64,000 nucleotides of DNA. Source: Meloidogyne chitwoodi. Taxonomy: Eukaryota > Nematoda > Chromadorea > Rhabditida > Meloidogynidae. Below the pieces are notes generated by a model that saw only the letters and a list, made by a program, of their open reading frames with translations, was not told the origin of the DNA and searched no databases. The stretch lies in NCBI GenBank assembly GCA_015183035.1, contig JACZZP010000004.1, positions 124,001-188,000 on the forward strand. Reading direction: 5' to 3'. A program made the translations under genes and the position numbers. Numbering within the stretch: the first letter of the stretch is position 1; each line of letters opens with the position of its first letter. Of this stretch, positions 35,185 to 46,613 are shown piece after piece.

Positions 35185-35696
35185 GGTACTTGTGTATTAT
35201 CGAAAGTGGATTGTAAGTTTTTTTTATCTATTTAGGCAATCTTGAACAATTGGGGCTCCACCCCAAATAATCGCAGTGGCATAGTAAAAACGTGTTTTTA
35301 GGGGTTATCCAGGGCGCTGATAACGAATCTGATATCAGTTTTTTCTTATCACTAATTTTAAAAATCACAGATTTTATCATGGATATTTTCCAAATTACTC
35401 AATTTATTAATACAAAAGAATCTACTATTCAATTTTTACAACAACGTAACATTTACGGTCTGTACCCCACTATGCCCATCATGTAATCAGCAAATAAGCG
35501 AAAATCTTGATAAAATCTGATTTTTAAAATTAGGGATAAGAAAAAACTGATATCAAATTCGTTATCAGCGCCCAAATAACCCCTAAAAACAATTTTTACT
35601 ATGCCATTGCGATTATTTGGGATGGAGCCCCAATTGTTCAAGATTACCTAAATGGATAAAAAACTTAAAATCTACTTGGGATAATACACAAGTACC
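35185..35696. mobile_element. Foldback element, 8-bp TSD, empty site known
   Basis: Ends GGTACTTGTGTATTATC in inverted orientation, arms about 170 bp or more (CAATTGGGGCTCCA, GGGTTATCCAGGGCGCTGAT). TSD AAACGATG at 35177-35184 and 35697-35704. The matching site in block A (AAACGATG at 25226-25233) is uninterrupted. Confidence 0.9.
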
Positions 35697-36030
35697 AAAC
35701 GATGTATATAAAAAACCATCAATTTGAAAAGATTTTTAAGAACATAACAATGATTTTCCAAGAAAAATATTTCAATTTTTTGTTTTTAAATTTTTCAGTA
35801 AAAATTTTTTTTCTAAGATGTCTTGTTTAACTTTAAATTGTAAAATGTCACGAAGCATAAATTTGTACATATCTTAAAAATATTTTTTATATAAATGATT
35901 ACTACTTTTTATTTTACATTTGTTATCATAATAATTATTTTAAATTCCCTAAGGACTAAAAATTTTCAAAATTTTTTTGTTAATTTTTTTAGAATTTATT
36001 TATTAAAAACTTGAGTTTATGACAGAAATG

Positions 36031-36575
36031 GGTAAATGTCCAGTTGACTCCCTACCTGTCCGCAAAGAGAATTCGCTTTTTTTCTTTTCTTGCATTTTTG
36101 GCGTTAGGAGAAGTGCACGCTTATTTTCCTTTTTTAATATGCCTTTTGGCACTTTGAAAGAAAGGGATAAAATAATTAAAATTAATTAATAATAAAGTGA
36201 TTAAGATCAGAATTGTCCGTCAGATGAGACATATTACAGAAACTGAACTACCAAAATACATTTTACTGGTTTTTATCCCTTCATAATCCCATAAAAGGTT
36301 GTTATCCACCTAATCTTCTATAAATATATTTGAGAATGTTGTCCCAAACTTATGTTCTTTGATTATTAATCTTTGGTCACTTTTAAAATAAATATATTTA
36401 AACTTTATTATTAATTAATTTTAATTATTTTATCCCTTTCTTTCCAAGTGCCAAAAGGCATATTATATCGGAGAAGGAAAAATAAGCGTGCACTTCTCCT
36501 AACACCAAAAATGCAAGAGAAGAAAAAAAGCGAATTCTCTTTGCGGACATGTAGGGAGCCAACTGGACATTTACC
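36031..36575. mobile_element. Foldback element, 8-bp TSD
   Basis: Ends GGTAAATGTCCAGTTGACTC and its near complement, with long arms including GTCCGCAAAGAGAATTCGC. TSD CAGAAATG at 36023-36030 and 36576-36583. No coding content. Confidence 0.88.
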
Positions 36576-36629
36576 CAGAAATGCTTGAATAGGTATGTGG
36601 TTTTATATTAAAAATTTAGAGGAATAATT

Positions 36630-37258
36630 GGTACTTTTTTGGTTTGGGGGGCATTCTGCGGATATTTTTTGCGGACAATTATTATTATATATTTTATTAG
36701 TTGATTTTTGCCTAAGGCAATAAAGGGTGTAAATTGATTAACAAAATTGCATAATGTTTTTTACCTTGTCATTTTAACATTATAAAGTAATTATTCGATA
36801 AAATGATTCAAAATCTTAAAAATTTTACTTTATTACAATTGTACAACAAAATCAGCTTCCAGAAGAAGATTTTTATCACTGGTTAGTAGATCTTAAGCTT
36901 CTTCATCAACATAGAACCTGTGATTGTGGAAGAGAAATGAGTCAGGAAAAGCGGAAGGATAAATGCTCAACATGGCCACTCTGGCAGAAGCTGAAAAGAC
37001 GCCATAAAGCAGAATTTGGAACAGCAGAAACAACACTTGAGAGCTATACTCATGAATTTGTATGGAGACAACGTTTTAAAGGACCAGATTGTTTTTTTCA
37101 TTTAATTTCACAAATTGTCAATCATGATTCTTATTTGTGTGAATAAAGTCAATCTATGCCTTAAGGAAACATTCAAACTAACATATACTAATAAAATATA
37201 TAATAATAATTGTCCGCAAAAAATGTCCGCAGAATGCCCCCCAAACCAAAAAAGTACC
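36630..37258. mobile_element. Merlin transposon, internal deletion derivative
   Basis: Ends GGTACTTTTTTGGTTTGGGG inverted, subterminal TGCGGA words, TSD GAATAATT at 36622-36629 and 37259-37266. Plus-strand sequence joins the transposase N-terminus (RTCDCGREM) directly to its C-terminus (LWQKLKRRHKAEFG), losing the catalytic core that the 57121-58419 copy retains. Confidence 0.87.
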
Positions 37259-37660
37259 GAATAATTGTATTTTTTATAATTTAATTCTTTATGCTTTGTT
37301 CCGTTAAAATTAGATTTTTTCTTTGTTTTTTAAACAAAACAATTTTATAATTTTTTGTTTCGTTTGAAAAAATTGGTGTTTCAGATCCTTTATTTTAAGC
37401 ACACATCTTTTTTATTTATTTAAGAGAAGGTAATTAACATTCTTCATTTAAAAATTTATCACAGGTTTAATGACATTTACAAAAAAAATCTCGAAAAAAG
37501 TGTAATTATCAAAATTTTACAATTCGTTGTAAGGTAATAAATATACATAATTTGGGTAAATATTGACTAATAGATGGAGGATGATTAATCGAGTAAATAC
37601 TGTAGTAATAAAAAATTGTAAATTAATTTAAAAAAATAAAAATTCAAAATTCTTTTTAAT

Positions 37661-37820
37661 AATAATCCAAAAAAGTCCGCAAGTCTAATCCGCAAGAGCT
37701 AGAGATTTATCCCTTCAAAATAGTAATAGTGTTACTTTCTTTTATATTTTAAAAAAATTCCTTCGAGAGAAAATAAAATTGAATTGCGGATTAGACTTGC
37801 GGACCTTTTTGGATCATTAT
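37661..37820. mobile_element. Old MITE present in both duplicated blocks, copy B
   Basis: Counterpart of 26271-26469; ends GTCCGCAAGTCTAATCCGCA and its inverse. Confidence 0.75.
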
Positions 37821-37859
37821 AAAAAAATAAATAAAATTCTTTCAACATTTTCAATTTTT

Positions 37860-40800
37860 TCAAAACAATTCTTGACATAATTCAATCATAATTTCAGCAA
37901 AAGTTTCATCCTGTAATACAACTATTTTGTTAGCAGTTGATAATATATACTTTTTAATCTGATCAATATTTGTATTTTCAAATTTGTTAGCCAAATCAAC
38001 TCCATTTATATTGACATAATCGTTTATTTTTTCATACACGAGCATTAAATTAGGCAAATAAGTTTGTATTAAATTTTTTAAATTGGAGATTTCAAGCTGT
38101 TTATAAAATATAAATATTATTTTTTTTGATATTTTTTAAAAATAATTTTCGAATACTTTTCTTAAAGTCCGCAATTTTTATCCGCAAATCATAATAAACA
38201 ATTTTCACATATACTATTTATTTGTTAAAAAATAAAAAAGATTAATTTTACATTTTTCATATAAAAAGAAAAAGGAGATCGGAGAAATTTAAATAAAAAA
38301 TACTCTGGAACACACTCTTGAAAATTGTAAATTACCTATGCCCTACGTATAAAAATTGCGGATTTGTGCAAAAAAAAGAATTTATCAAAAATTTTGATTT
38401 ATTCGAAAAAAAAAAATTTTTTTTCCAGAAAATAACCTCAAGATTATTAAAACTAGAGTTTGTTCCTTGAGAAGTTAAATAAGTTTCTTTGTGGATAACA
38501 TCTTCAAATTTAGATGTGATTTGATCTTCTCGATTTAGATATTCCTGAATCACGTCACGAAAAAATAAAATTGTTTTTTTGATTCTAATGCCATCTTCTA
38601 ATAAAATATTAGGATTAGAAATAATATCATCCACAATATCATTTAATTTATTATAAATCTCTTCAATTGCATTGTTTAACCCAATGTATAAACGAATATT
38701 TATATAATGTTTAGCCAATTCATTTAAATACTTATCCTTCTTAAATAATAAATTAGTTTATTTTTATACCCGAATATTAGAAGGACAAAATTAGAACCAT
38801 GAATTTTGAAAAAAATCGGAAAGGGGAAATGAAAGATGAACAGATATTAAGAAAAATTTTAAAATTTCTATGATTCCGGTTTGATACTGTGATTTATCAA
38901 AAATTACTGGGAAAATGACTTTGAAACCGGTAATTGGACATTTTTCTAACTCTAGGTTAGAACAAAAAATAAAATTCACCAGACAGGCTAGGTCTGTTTT
39001 GTCGGTTTTTAACCTAAAAATTCAGACCAACCTGTTTTCCCTATCCCTAATTTTCGGTTTTTAATTTTTTAATTTTTATTTTTTATTGAAAAGTTGAATT
39101 TTTGGCAAAGAGTAAATAAATTAAATTTTCAAAATTTTCGTCTGCGGCGCTGAAAAAGTAGAAATCTTCCTTATTTGCGGATTTTGCTAAAAATGCAGAT
39201 TTTCGTATGAACTTTCGTATTTTTTAATTTTATTTGGCAAAACTCTGCTTTAAAGTCCAAAAAAGACTACACAAAAAAATCTGGCTCTATTACACAATAT
39301 ACGTCCAATCAAATTTTTATAGAATTTAATTAAAATTAAATTTTAAATGTTTTAACAAATTAAACAGGGAATTGGATTCGCATATCTTCCAACATATGTT
39401 GAAAGATTTTGTGGTTATTATGGAAACGCCGAAACATATATTGAAAGAGATGAATGTAACATATCTTTATTAGTGCGTGCCTGATGCTAGTCTTAAGGGC
39501 TCCCCAGGTAGCCTAAATTCCCTGTGTTCTTTCAAACTTAATTTTTTTAATAAAGCTCTATTAGTCCTTGAGAAAGGTAAATAAGACTATTTTTATATTT
39601 TCGAATTTGTTGATTGGACGTATAAAATTTGATTGGACGTATATTGTGTAATAGAGCCAAAAATCTTATTTAAATTCGCCTAGACTTACCAAAAAATTTT
39701 CTTTTATCTTTTTAAGTATATTTTGAACAGTTTTGCTCATATTTTTATAAATTTTAAAATATAAGTTCCATGCACCAATTTCCTTTTTTATTTTTTGTTT
39801 TTTAGCTTCTTCAAGTTTCTTTTCTTCTTTATTAATTTTAGGATCAATTTTTATTTTTAAAGATTCTTCCAATTTATTCAGCTTTGTTTTTTCGTTTTCC
39901 ATATCATCATCATTAATAATAAGAATTTTAATTTTCTCTTTATTCGATCTCAACAAATTGATTTGGTTATACATTTTAGGATGTGTATTTTTCATAAATT
40001 CTCTGTAAGAGTCCAAACTTTTAGAATTTTTATTTAGAAATTTTTTCTTCTCATAAGATATTAATTTCTTCAGTGCAGCACTTCTAGAGAATTAAAAAAA
40101 AAATCGATACTTTAAAAAATCCGCAGATTTAATCCGCAAATTATAATATACAATTTTCCATCAAGATTATATTATTTACTAGACAAATTTTATTTTTCTA
40201 GATTTGCCTGAAAAAATTTCTAAAAAATAAGCTACATAGTTGTCATTAAAATGACCAACCAAGTGTTCAAAAGTGGTTACTTTTTTGGTTTGTATCCTCA
40301 ATTTTTTAAAAATTTAAAATTTTTTTTAGTATAATGAATGATAGCTCATTCGAAAGAGCTCATCTAGCTGAGTTGAAGAACCAAAATAAGCTCACTTGAA
40401 AATTTTGAACAAAAGTTATACTCAAATAACAAGTTCATATTGGGTGATTACCGTTTTTCAAGTTTGCTTCAATCTTTAATAAATTTGTTAAAATTCAACC
40501 AAATTTATTAATTTTGGTCTCTTTCAAATTATATCAACGAGCTCTTTCGAATGAACTATCATTTATATATACTAAAAAAATTTTTGAAATTAAAAAAAAA
40601 TAAGGATATAACTATGATTTTTATTCCTCTCTTTCATTTTGCCAACCATCAGATTGTCAAACTTTTCAATCTTATTGAAAAATGTAAAACTAATATTCTT
40701 CATGCTTTTTAACTTTAATTTATGGAAAAATTGTGTTTAATCTAACATGCGGATAAAAATTGCGGATTGTATGGCGCATAATGTAACCCGAAAATTTCCT

Positions 40801-42680
40801 AAAAATTTCCCTAATCAACTTACCCTTGAGCTAGTTGTTTGCATTTTTTGACAAGATTTTCAAATTCATTAATATTATTATAAATTTTTATGGGTAATGC
40901 ATTGAATGCTTCAACTGGCTGACCTATCAAAAATAGTTTTTTTGCTTCTTCAACTGTTCCATTTATTTTTTCTTTATTTTTTATAAGATCTTCAATTTTA
41001 TTTTTATATACATTTAGTTTATTAAAGTCGTTTTTAGTTATCCTAAAAAAAGTTTATGAATTTTAATATACTCCTAATTAGATATGTTGGATATTTTTGC
41101 GGACATTTTTATTTTGGTATATTTATCCAAAATCTTTTTTGTATTGATTTCCCACATGTTAATATTCTCATAATTTATTGGAAAACAGACAGCCCGTAGT
41201 TAATCAGTTTTAATCAGTAAAGGACGATTCAAAGTCGGCCGAACAGAGTAGCTCATATAACTTTTTTCATTTTAAACCTTTTCAAATAATTTTTATGTCA
41301 TTCGAAAGAGCTCGAAAATTAAAGTCTTTTTACTAATTAGACCGATCAGATCAGTTGATTTTTAAAAAAGTTATGCCGAAAAATGCGAAAATCACGATTT
41401 TCCACTTATCACGCTATAACTTTTTGTCGAGCGATCTGATTGGATCGGTCCAATTGGTTAAATTTATCCGCTTATCGGATGCTTTCGATTAATAAAAGAA
41501 CTATTCAGATTGGTCAAGAAATAAAAAAGTTATGGCCAAAAACAAGCGGCTACTCTGAATCGTCCCCTACCAGTTTTAATTAAAAAATAAACAAACTGAA
41601 TCTTGTAAAGTTCAGCAAAAGCTTTATTAGTCAGAGTATTTAAATCAATCTCATGATCAACCGAAGTTTCATCAAAATTATTTGGATCATCCAAATGGTC
41701 ATCAAAAGCTTTTTTCAGATTATACAAGTCATCGTGATATGTAGACTTATTTTTTTTTACAGAAAATACATATTCATTTATGGCAGTAAAGTCTGATAAT
41801 TTTTCAAAATTTTTTAAATCTTCCACGTATTTTTTTATTTTAGATGGTTGCATTTCCCAATATGTTCCTGACTCAATATTTTTCTATAAAATTTTTTGAA
41901 AATTTAAAATTTGTGAAGAATAAGCTAATTTATTTGGAAACGTTATTTTTGGGTAATTTTCGTTTTTCGTCTGTAATGTTATCTGCATCTTTTTTTTAAT
42001 TTTTTAAGGTGAATAAAGAGTAATTTTGAGAATAAAAATAATAATAAAAGTTGTGGATACAACTTTAGGGCTATTACCGGATAAACGGTAGAGATCGAGA
42101 TTTTGTAAAATCCTTTACCTGGATTCTGGATCTTGATTTAATTTAGTGACCTGGACTGGATCTGGACTCCATGAAAAATCCAGAATTCCAAAAAATGCCT
42201 GGATCTAGACTCAAGATCCAGGAAAAATCCAGGTCTAGATCCAGATTCAGTTCGATCTCTACTAAACGGAAAAAGTATTTGATATTGTAATATAGTAGAA
42301 AATGCCAAAATTCAAATCAAATAATTCGAATTTGAAAATATTTGAATTTTGACGATGTCTAGTTGAAAAGAAAAAGAGAGAATCCGCTACTCTTATTTTT
42401 GCAAAATAAAGTTTAAAAAATTTAAAAGCCGTAACCCCAATTAAAAAACACAAAATTGTAGAGTCTAAAGCCTATCTAAAATCTGTACGAGATAATTGAA
42501 AAACCCCAAATTTTGATACAAACATCTCTTAAAAATTACCAAATATGTGTTTATATATTTTTGAAGTTCCGCAAGGTCCTTTTCTAATTTTTTGACATAA
42601 AATTTCATGTCGGCGTTTATTGAACAGATGTTGAACAAAACAAGTAATTTTAGTATAAAAAATATCTTGTAACACAACAT
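37860..42680 (-). CDS. Secreted helical protein X-prime, copy B (intact)
   Basis: Six exons: 42540-42680, 41597-41883, 40824-41042, 39690-40083, 38437-38739, 37860-38096, phase-consistent, about 526 residues. The signal peptide (IFFILKLLVLFNICSINA) is followed by a charged helical protein rich in Lys, Glu, Asn and Ile with little cysteine. Helical segments such as KEKINGTVEEAKKLFLIGQ and NELAKHYINIRLYIGLNNAI are shared with copy A. The open frame is complete here, unlike copy A. Introns are inflated by at least three mobile elements (39283-39658, 40119-40768 with a nested insert, 41215-41570). The last of these sits 26 bases from the exon-two donor. Convergent with X copy B. Not recognised; predicted secreted, function unknown. 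Confidence 0.8.
39283..39658. mobile_element. MITE with GGCTCTATT ends, 8-bp TSD
   Basis: Inverted ends GGCTCTATTACACAATATAC continuing through CGTCCAATCAAATTTT. TSD AAAAATCT at 39275-39282 and 39659-39666. Lies in the intron after exon four of X-prime copy B; copy A has none. Confidence 0.88.
40119..40768. mobile_element. MITE in X-prime intron, copy B
   Basis: Ends AATCCGCAGATTTAATCCGC and TGCGGATAAAAATTGCGGA. About 310 bp longer than its copy A counterpart because of the insertion at 40287-40612. Confidence 0.7.
40287..40612. mobile_element. Inverted-repeat element nested in an older MITE
   Basis: Arms ATGATAGCTCATTCGAAAGA and the near complement, outer ends TATCCTCAATTTTTT and TATCCTTATTTTTTT. 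Belongs to the dispersed CATTCGAAAGAGCTC family. Absent from copy A. Confidence 0.65.
41215..41570. mobile_element. Inverted-repeat element in X-prime copy B, empty site known
   Basis: Ends GTAAAGGACGATTCA and GTAGGGGACGATTCA in inverted orientation. Flanked by CAGTTTTAAT at 41205-41214 and 41571-41580, a 10-bp repeat. Copy A reads straight through the matching place (AACAATTTTAATTAAAAAAT near 29000-29020). Contains the CGAAAGAGCTCGAAAATTAA word of the dispersed family. Confidence 0.75.
42100..42250. repeat. CTGGATC/GATCCAG degenerate repeat cluster
   Basis: About ten CTGGATC or GATCCAG words in both orientations in 150 bp, for example TGGACTGGATCTGGACTCC and CAAGATCCAGGAAAAATCC. Similar in style to the GGAACT and GGGAATTCCC clusters. 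Lies in intron one of X-prime copy B. Confidence 0.7.
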
Positions 42681-42971
42681 TGCGTTGCTTTTCTAAAAAT
42701 AAATTTTTAAATAAAGGAATGAATAAAAATATGGAGGACAACTGTTTCGGGACAAACGAAGCGAATTTAGGATTTACAACATCAAACTTTGATTTTTTTA
42801 AAGAATTAACTATTTAAAATCCTAAAAATTTGAATTTAATTAGCCTTAATAAATTTATTCAAAGTGAATTCTTCTAGCGCATTTAAATAAATATTTAGTA
42901 GTTTGTAATTTAATGCATCGATCATTAATCGCATGTATCAGGTGGGTGGGCTATGAAATGGTCTATGGCAG

Positions 42972-43389
42972 GGCACTTTTTAAGAAGAGATTTTTTTGCG
43001 GACTTTTTTTTGCGGACAAATTTTTATATTTTATTCTTGCCGTAAAGCAATAAGGGATTACAAAAATTAATATAACAGTGCACCGCTGATTTATAATTGT
43101 TTTTTAATCATTTAAATTTGTTAATAAATTATTAGGCAAAAATTATTAAACCCTTGGAACTGATTCAACCCAACATTTGAGAGCTACATTCATAAATTTG
43201 TTTTAGAGACAAATTTTAAAAGATCAGATTGTTTTTTATTAAATTTAACAAATTTTATTTATGTGAACAAATTCCATGTATGACCAAAAAAACTTATTGC
43301 TTTAAGGCAAAAATCAAATAGACCATTTTAATAATAAACTTTGTCCGCAAAAAAGTCCGCAAAAACAACATCTCTTCTTAAAAAGTGCC
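42972..43389. mobile_element. Merlin-derived MITE upstream of X-prime copy B
   Basis: Ends GGCACTTTTTAAGAAGAGAT and inverse, then TGCGGAC twice, matching the 57121-58419 ends. Internal remnants GAACTGATTCAACCC and TTTGAGAGCTACATTCATAA match Merlin transposase DNA. The target duplication is not clear. It lies about 290 bp before the X-prime copy B start codon. Confidence 0.75.
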
Positions 43390-43886
43390 AGGCATTTGAA
43401 AAGGGCAAAAAAAAGATAAATGTAAAAATGTGATAGACACGGGTTATAAATTGATTTTAGGCACGCTAATAAATCAATTTTTAAATATTTTAAATAAATT
43501 AAATTTAAAAAATAAAAATTTAAATAAAGTTTTTTAAACAAATTGTAACAGTGAATTGAAACTATTGAAATTTTTTTGGCTCCAGATTCAAAATTGAATT
43601 TGTCAAAAATGTACATTTTGATAAAAATAAACAATTAATTGTAAAATTTAAATTGAATGATATATTTAATTTTTGAAAAGTGCAAGCAGCGGCAAATTAA
43701 AAAAAAGGCAAAAAAAGTGCTTTTACGAAACAAATTTCTTTAAATTTGCCGCAAAATCGATGTTTTTGTCTGCGCATTTGATTGAACAGCTTTATTAAAG
43801 AATGTAATAGACAGGCAATTTGCTCATTTTACAATTTTTTTCGTATTTTATTTAAAAAAAATTTATTTAAATTTTAAAGTGGTGTA

Positions 43887-45826
43887 ATGCGAGTTGTTTT
43901 GACTCTGTTAGGATTTATTGCAATATTTGGTAATTTTTGGCAATTTTATAAAATTAAAAAAAAATTTTTTTCCAAGATTTGATACTTGCAACTCGTAAAA
44001 GCTTACAAATACCAAACATCTCATTTGTACAAAAAAATCAAAATGGAAATATTTGGAGTCCTCCGCATCATAAACATCGTTTCAGTGATCCGTATACTTT
44101 TATTAAAATTATCCAAAAGTTTAAAAATTTGAAATTTTTTTAATTCTTTTTTGACCTTACAATTAGAGAGTCTCTTATTTAAATTAAAATAAAATTTACT
44201 GATTAACTTTTTTCTAAATTATGTTTATTGAAAATTGTGAAAAATCAGTTAAATAATTTATTGAAGATAAAAAAATTCTGAAAATTTAGAAATTTTGATT
44301 CCGACTCTCTGACCGATGCAGAAACTGAAAATGCTTCAAAATTGGATGATGACAATTTGCCTCTTCTTCAAAATCCAACTGTAAATGAGGAAGAAGCAGA
44401 AAAACAATATGAACAACATTTTTCGAATCTTAATAAACATAAGGAAAATAAAAGAAGAAAGAATGATTTAAAGATGAAAATGGCGGATAATCAAGGTCTT
44501 CCAGTACGTAGAAGGTTAATATTTTTTTTAATTTTACTGTCATATTTAGTAATGTTAAATTAAAAGGGATTGGTCTGTAGGAGTAGCCATCAGTGATGGG
44601 AAAGTTGCAGTTCCAGAACTAAGAAACTGCGGAACTAAAAATTTCCTGAAATGGCTTGGAACTACCAAATTTTTTGAAATGGAACTTGTTCCGGAACTAG
44701 TTCCTGAATAAGAAATGGTCCTGAACTAGTTTGTCACCCCACAAAAGTTCAGGAACTGGAACAATGAAAAATAAAAATGCAGTTCCGGAACTGGAACAAC
44801 TTCCGTGGAAATTTTGGAACTTTTGCTTCACTGATCATCACATCTAAAATTCAAAATTTAAACTTATTTTTAAATTAACAGAAAGGAATTATTGGAGGCT
44901 AAAGAAGAGGAAGAAAGAGATGAAAATTTGGAAAAATCGAAATTTTCCTTCAACAAAGCTTTAGCATTGTCCATCATCTTTCTGCTTACATTCAATCCGT
45001 CAATTTTATTAATGGTTTTTCGTGAGTTTTTAATTTTCTATTTTTTATTAATTTTAATTTTCTAGCTTCTATACAAGGCAATAATAATGACCAATCTGAA
45101 CGTTCAATAATTTCCTTAAATTCGTTGACAAAATGTCATCCACTGGAATCTAACCCTTCTCATAGTTTATGTAAAATAGAAATGTCAGATACGAGTTTTA
45201 ATCAAAAATTTGAAATTTATGCCAAAAATGCACAAGACAAGGACCATTTGAGTCTGGTTACTCAAATTGACCCAAACGAGTGCAAACTTGGTAAAAATGT
45301 TGTTATTGACAAATGGCATACTGGAGAGGCTTTAGCACGGTGTGAAAAACATGTAAAAGGAATAATTGATGATTCAACAAAAATTAAATTGAATTCTCAA
45401 GAGGCAGATAAAGTGCAGAAATGTAAGTAAATTCTCGCAGTTTTCTGCTAACAAAAAAAATATTTTTATTAGCAGAAACAGAAATTTTGCTACTAAGCAT
45501 TTTTTTGTTCTTCTCATTTCCAAGTTCATTTCCTTAAATTTGGATTTTCAGTGTTTTAGAATTTAAAATTATAAGAAGGTTTTCAGTTGAAAGATGGGGA
45601 TTACCTCATTTAAACCCTTTAAATATTAAAATTAAATTTTTAAATTTAAGACGAACTTGAAAGTGTTTATCGTCGTTCTCTAACAAATCCTGAAAACGAG
45701 TTTCTCGCTCGAATTAAAGAAGACATTGAAAGACAGAATTTATTTGATAAATTTCGAAGCTATTCTAAACATTCTTCTTTTGCTTCATTACACCGTGACG
45801 TAAACAACAGAGTGAGCAAATATTAA
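43887..45826 (+). CDS. Y1: secreted or membrane protein with small cysteine domain (unrecognised)
   Basis: Six exons: 43887-43929, 43977-44091, 44290-44514, 44882-45021, 45066-45422, 45651-45826, phase-consistent, 351 residues. Not recognised. Order: N-terminal hydrophobic signal (MRVVLTLLGFIAIF), a polar acidic linker (DSDSLTDAETENASKLDDDN), a basic/charged helix, a second hydrophobic segment (ALALSIIFLLTFNPSILLMV) probably in the membrane, then a domain with four spaced cysteines (TKCHP, SLCKIEM, DPNECKLG, ARCEKHV), and a helical tail (SVYRRSLTNPENEFLARI). Y2, 1 kb downstream on the same strand, shares the N-terminus, the hydrophobic segment and the cysteine pattern, so the two are tandem paralogues. 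A GGAACT element lies in intron three. Confidence 0.72.
44586..44835. repeat. GGAACT-rich dispersed repeat, copy 4
   Basis: Bounded by CAGTGATGGGAAAGTT and AACTTTTGCTTCACTG; dense GGAACT/AGTTCC words between. In intron three of Y1. Confidence 0.75.
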
Positions 45827-46613
45827 ATGCTCTAAAAGAAAATAAAAATAAGGTGAATAAAGAGGTTTTTTTTATTTACATTAAGAAATGTTTAAATAAA
45901 AGTTTGGGAAAATTAATTAAATTGTTTGGGGCGGAAGTGTTCCCGAAAGGCAAAAGTCGTTCACAGGCTTTGAACTGACCGGCGTATTTAAAAAAGACAA
46001 ATTATCTAATTTCTGTAGAAAAACCTTTAACTCTTTCACTGAAAGAAAAAAAAATAAAAAATAATTTTTTTAATAAAATTTATTTAGAAGCATGATTGAA
46101 AGGAAACAAAAGAACAGACTTGAAGTAAGAAAATATGATCAAAGTAGAAGAAAATTTAGTTTATACGTAATTTAAAATAGCATCTTATAAATTAAATTAA
46201 TTTTTAATATTAAATTTAATCTGTGAGAGAGGGGGACAATTCTGACGGTTTAGAGACAAAAACGGCTAATTTTTCAATTTCGTTGAAACGAAGAAGTTTG
46301 TTTTTTGAATTATTGACAACCGAATCACGAGTTAAAGTGCATAAAGCACAGGCGATAGTAAAGTCAGTTGATTAAAGACCTGACTTATTTTACTTTCTCG
46401 AGGGCATCACACATAAAAGTGCATTTACATTGGGAAAAAATTCTTTAAAAGAGAATTGATGCACCCCACGCGACTATTCATATGACTTGGGCATTATGAA
46501 ATCTGTTGAGGTCTATTACACATGATTTTTGCCTGTCAAAAGTAAAGACATGTTGAAGCATTAGAGAGAGTGAAATGAAGCAGTGAGACTTTAATAAAGA
46601 GAAGAGACAAAAT

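Noticed and set aside
42529..42741. Alternative minus-strand frame starting MSSIFLFIPLF
   Set aside because: Overlaps X-prime copy B exon one in another frame; copy A supports the MLCYKIFF frame.
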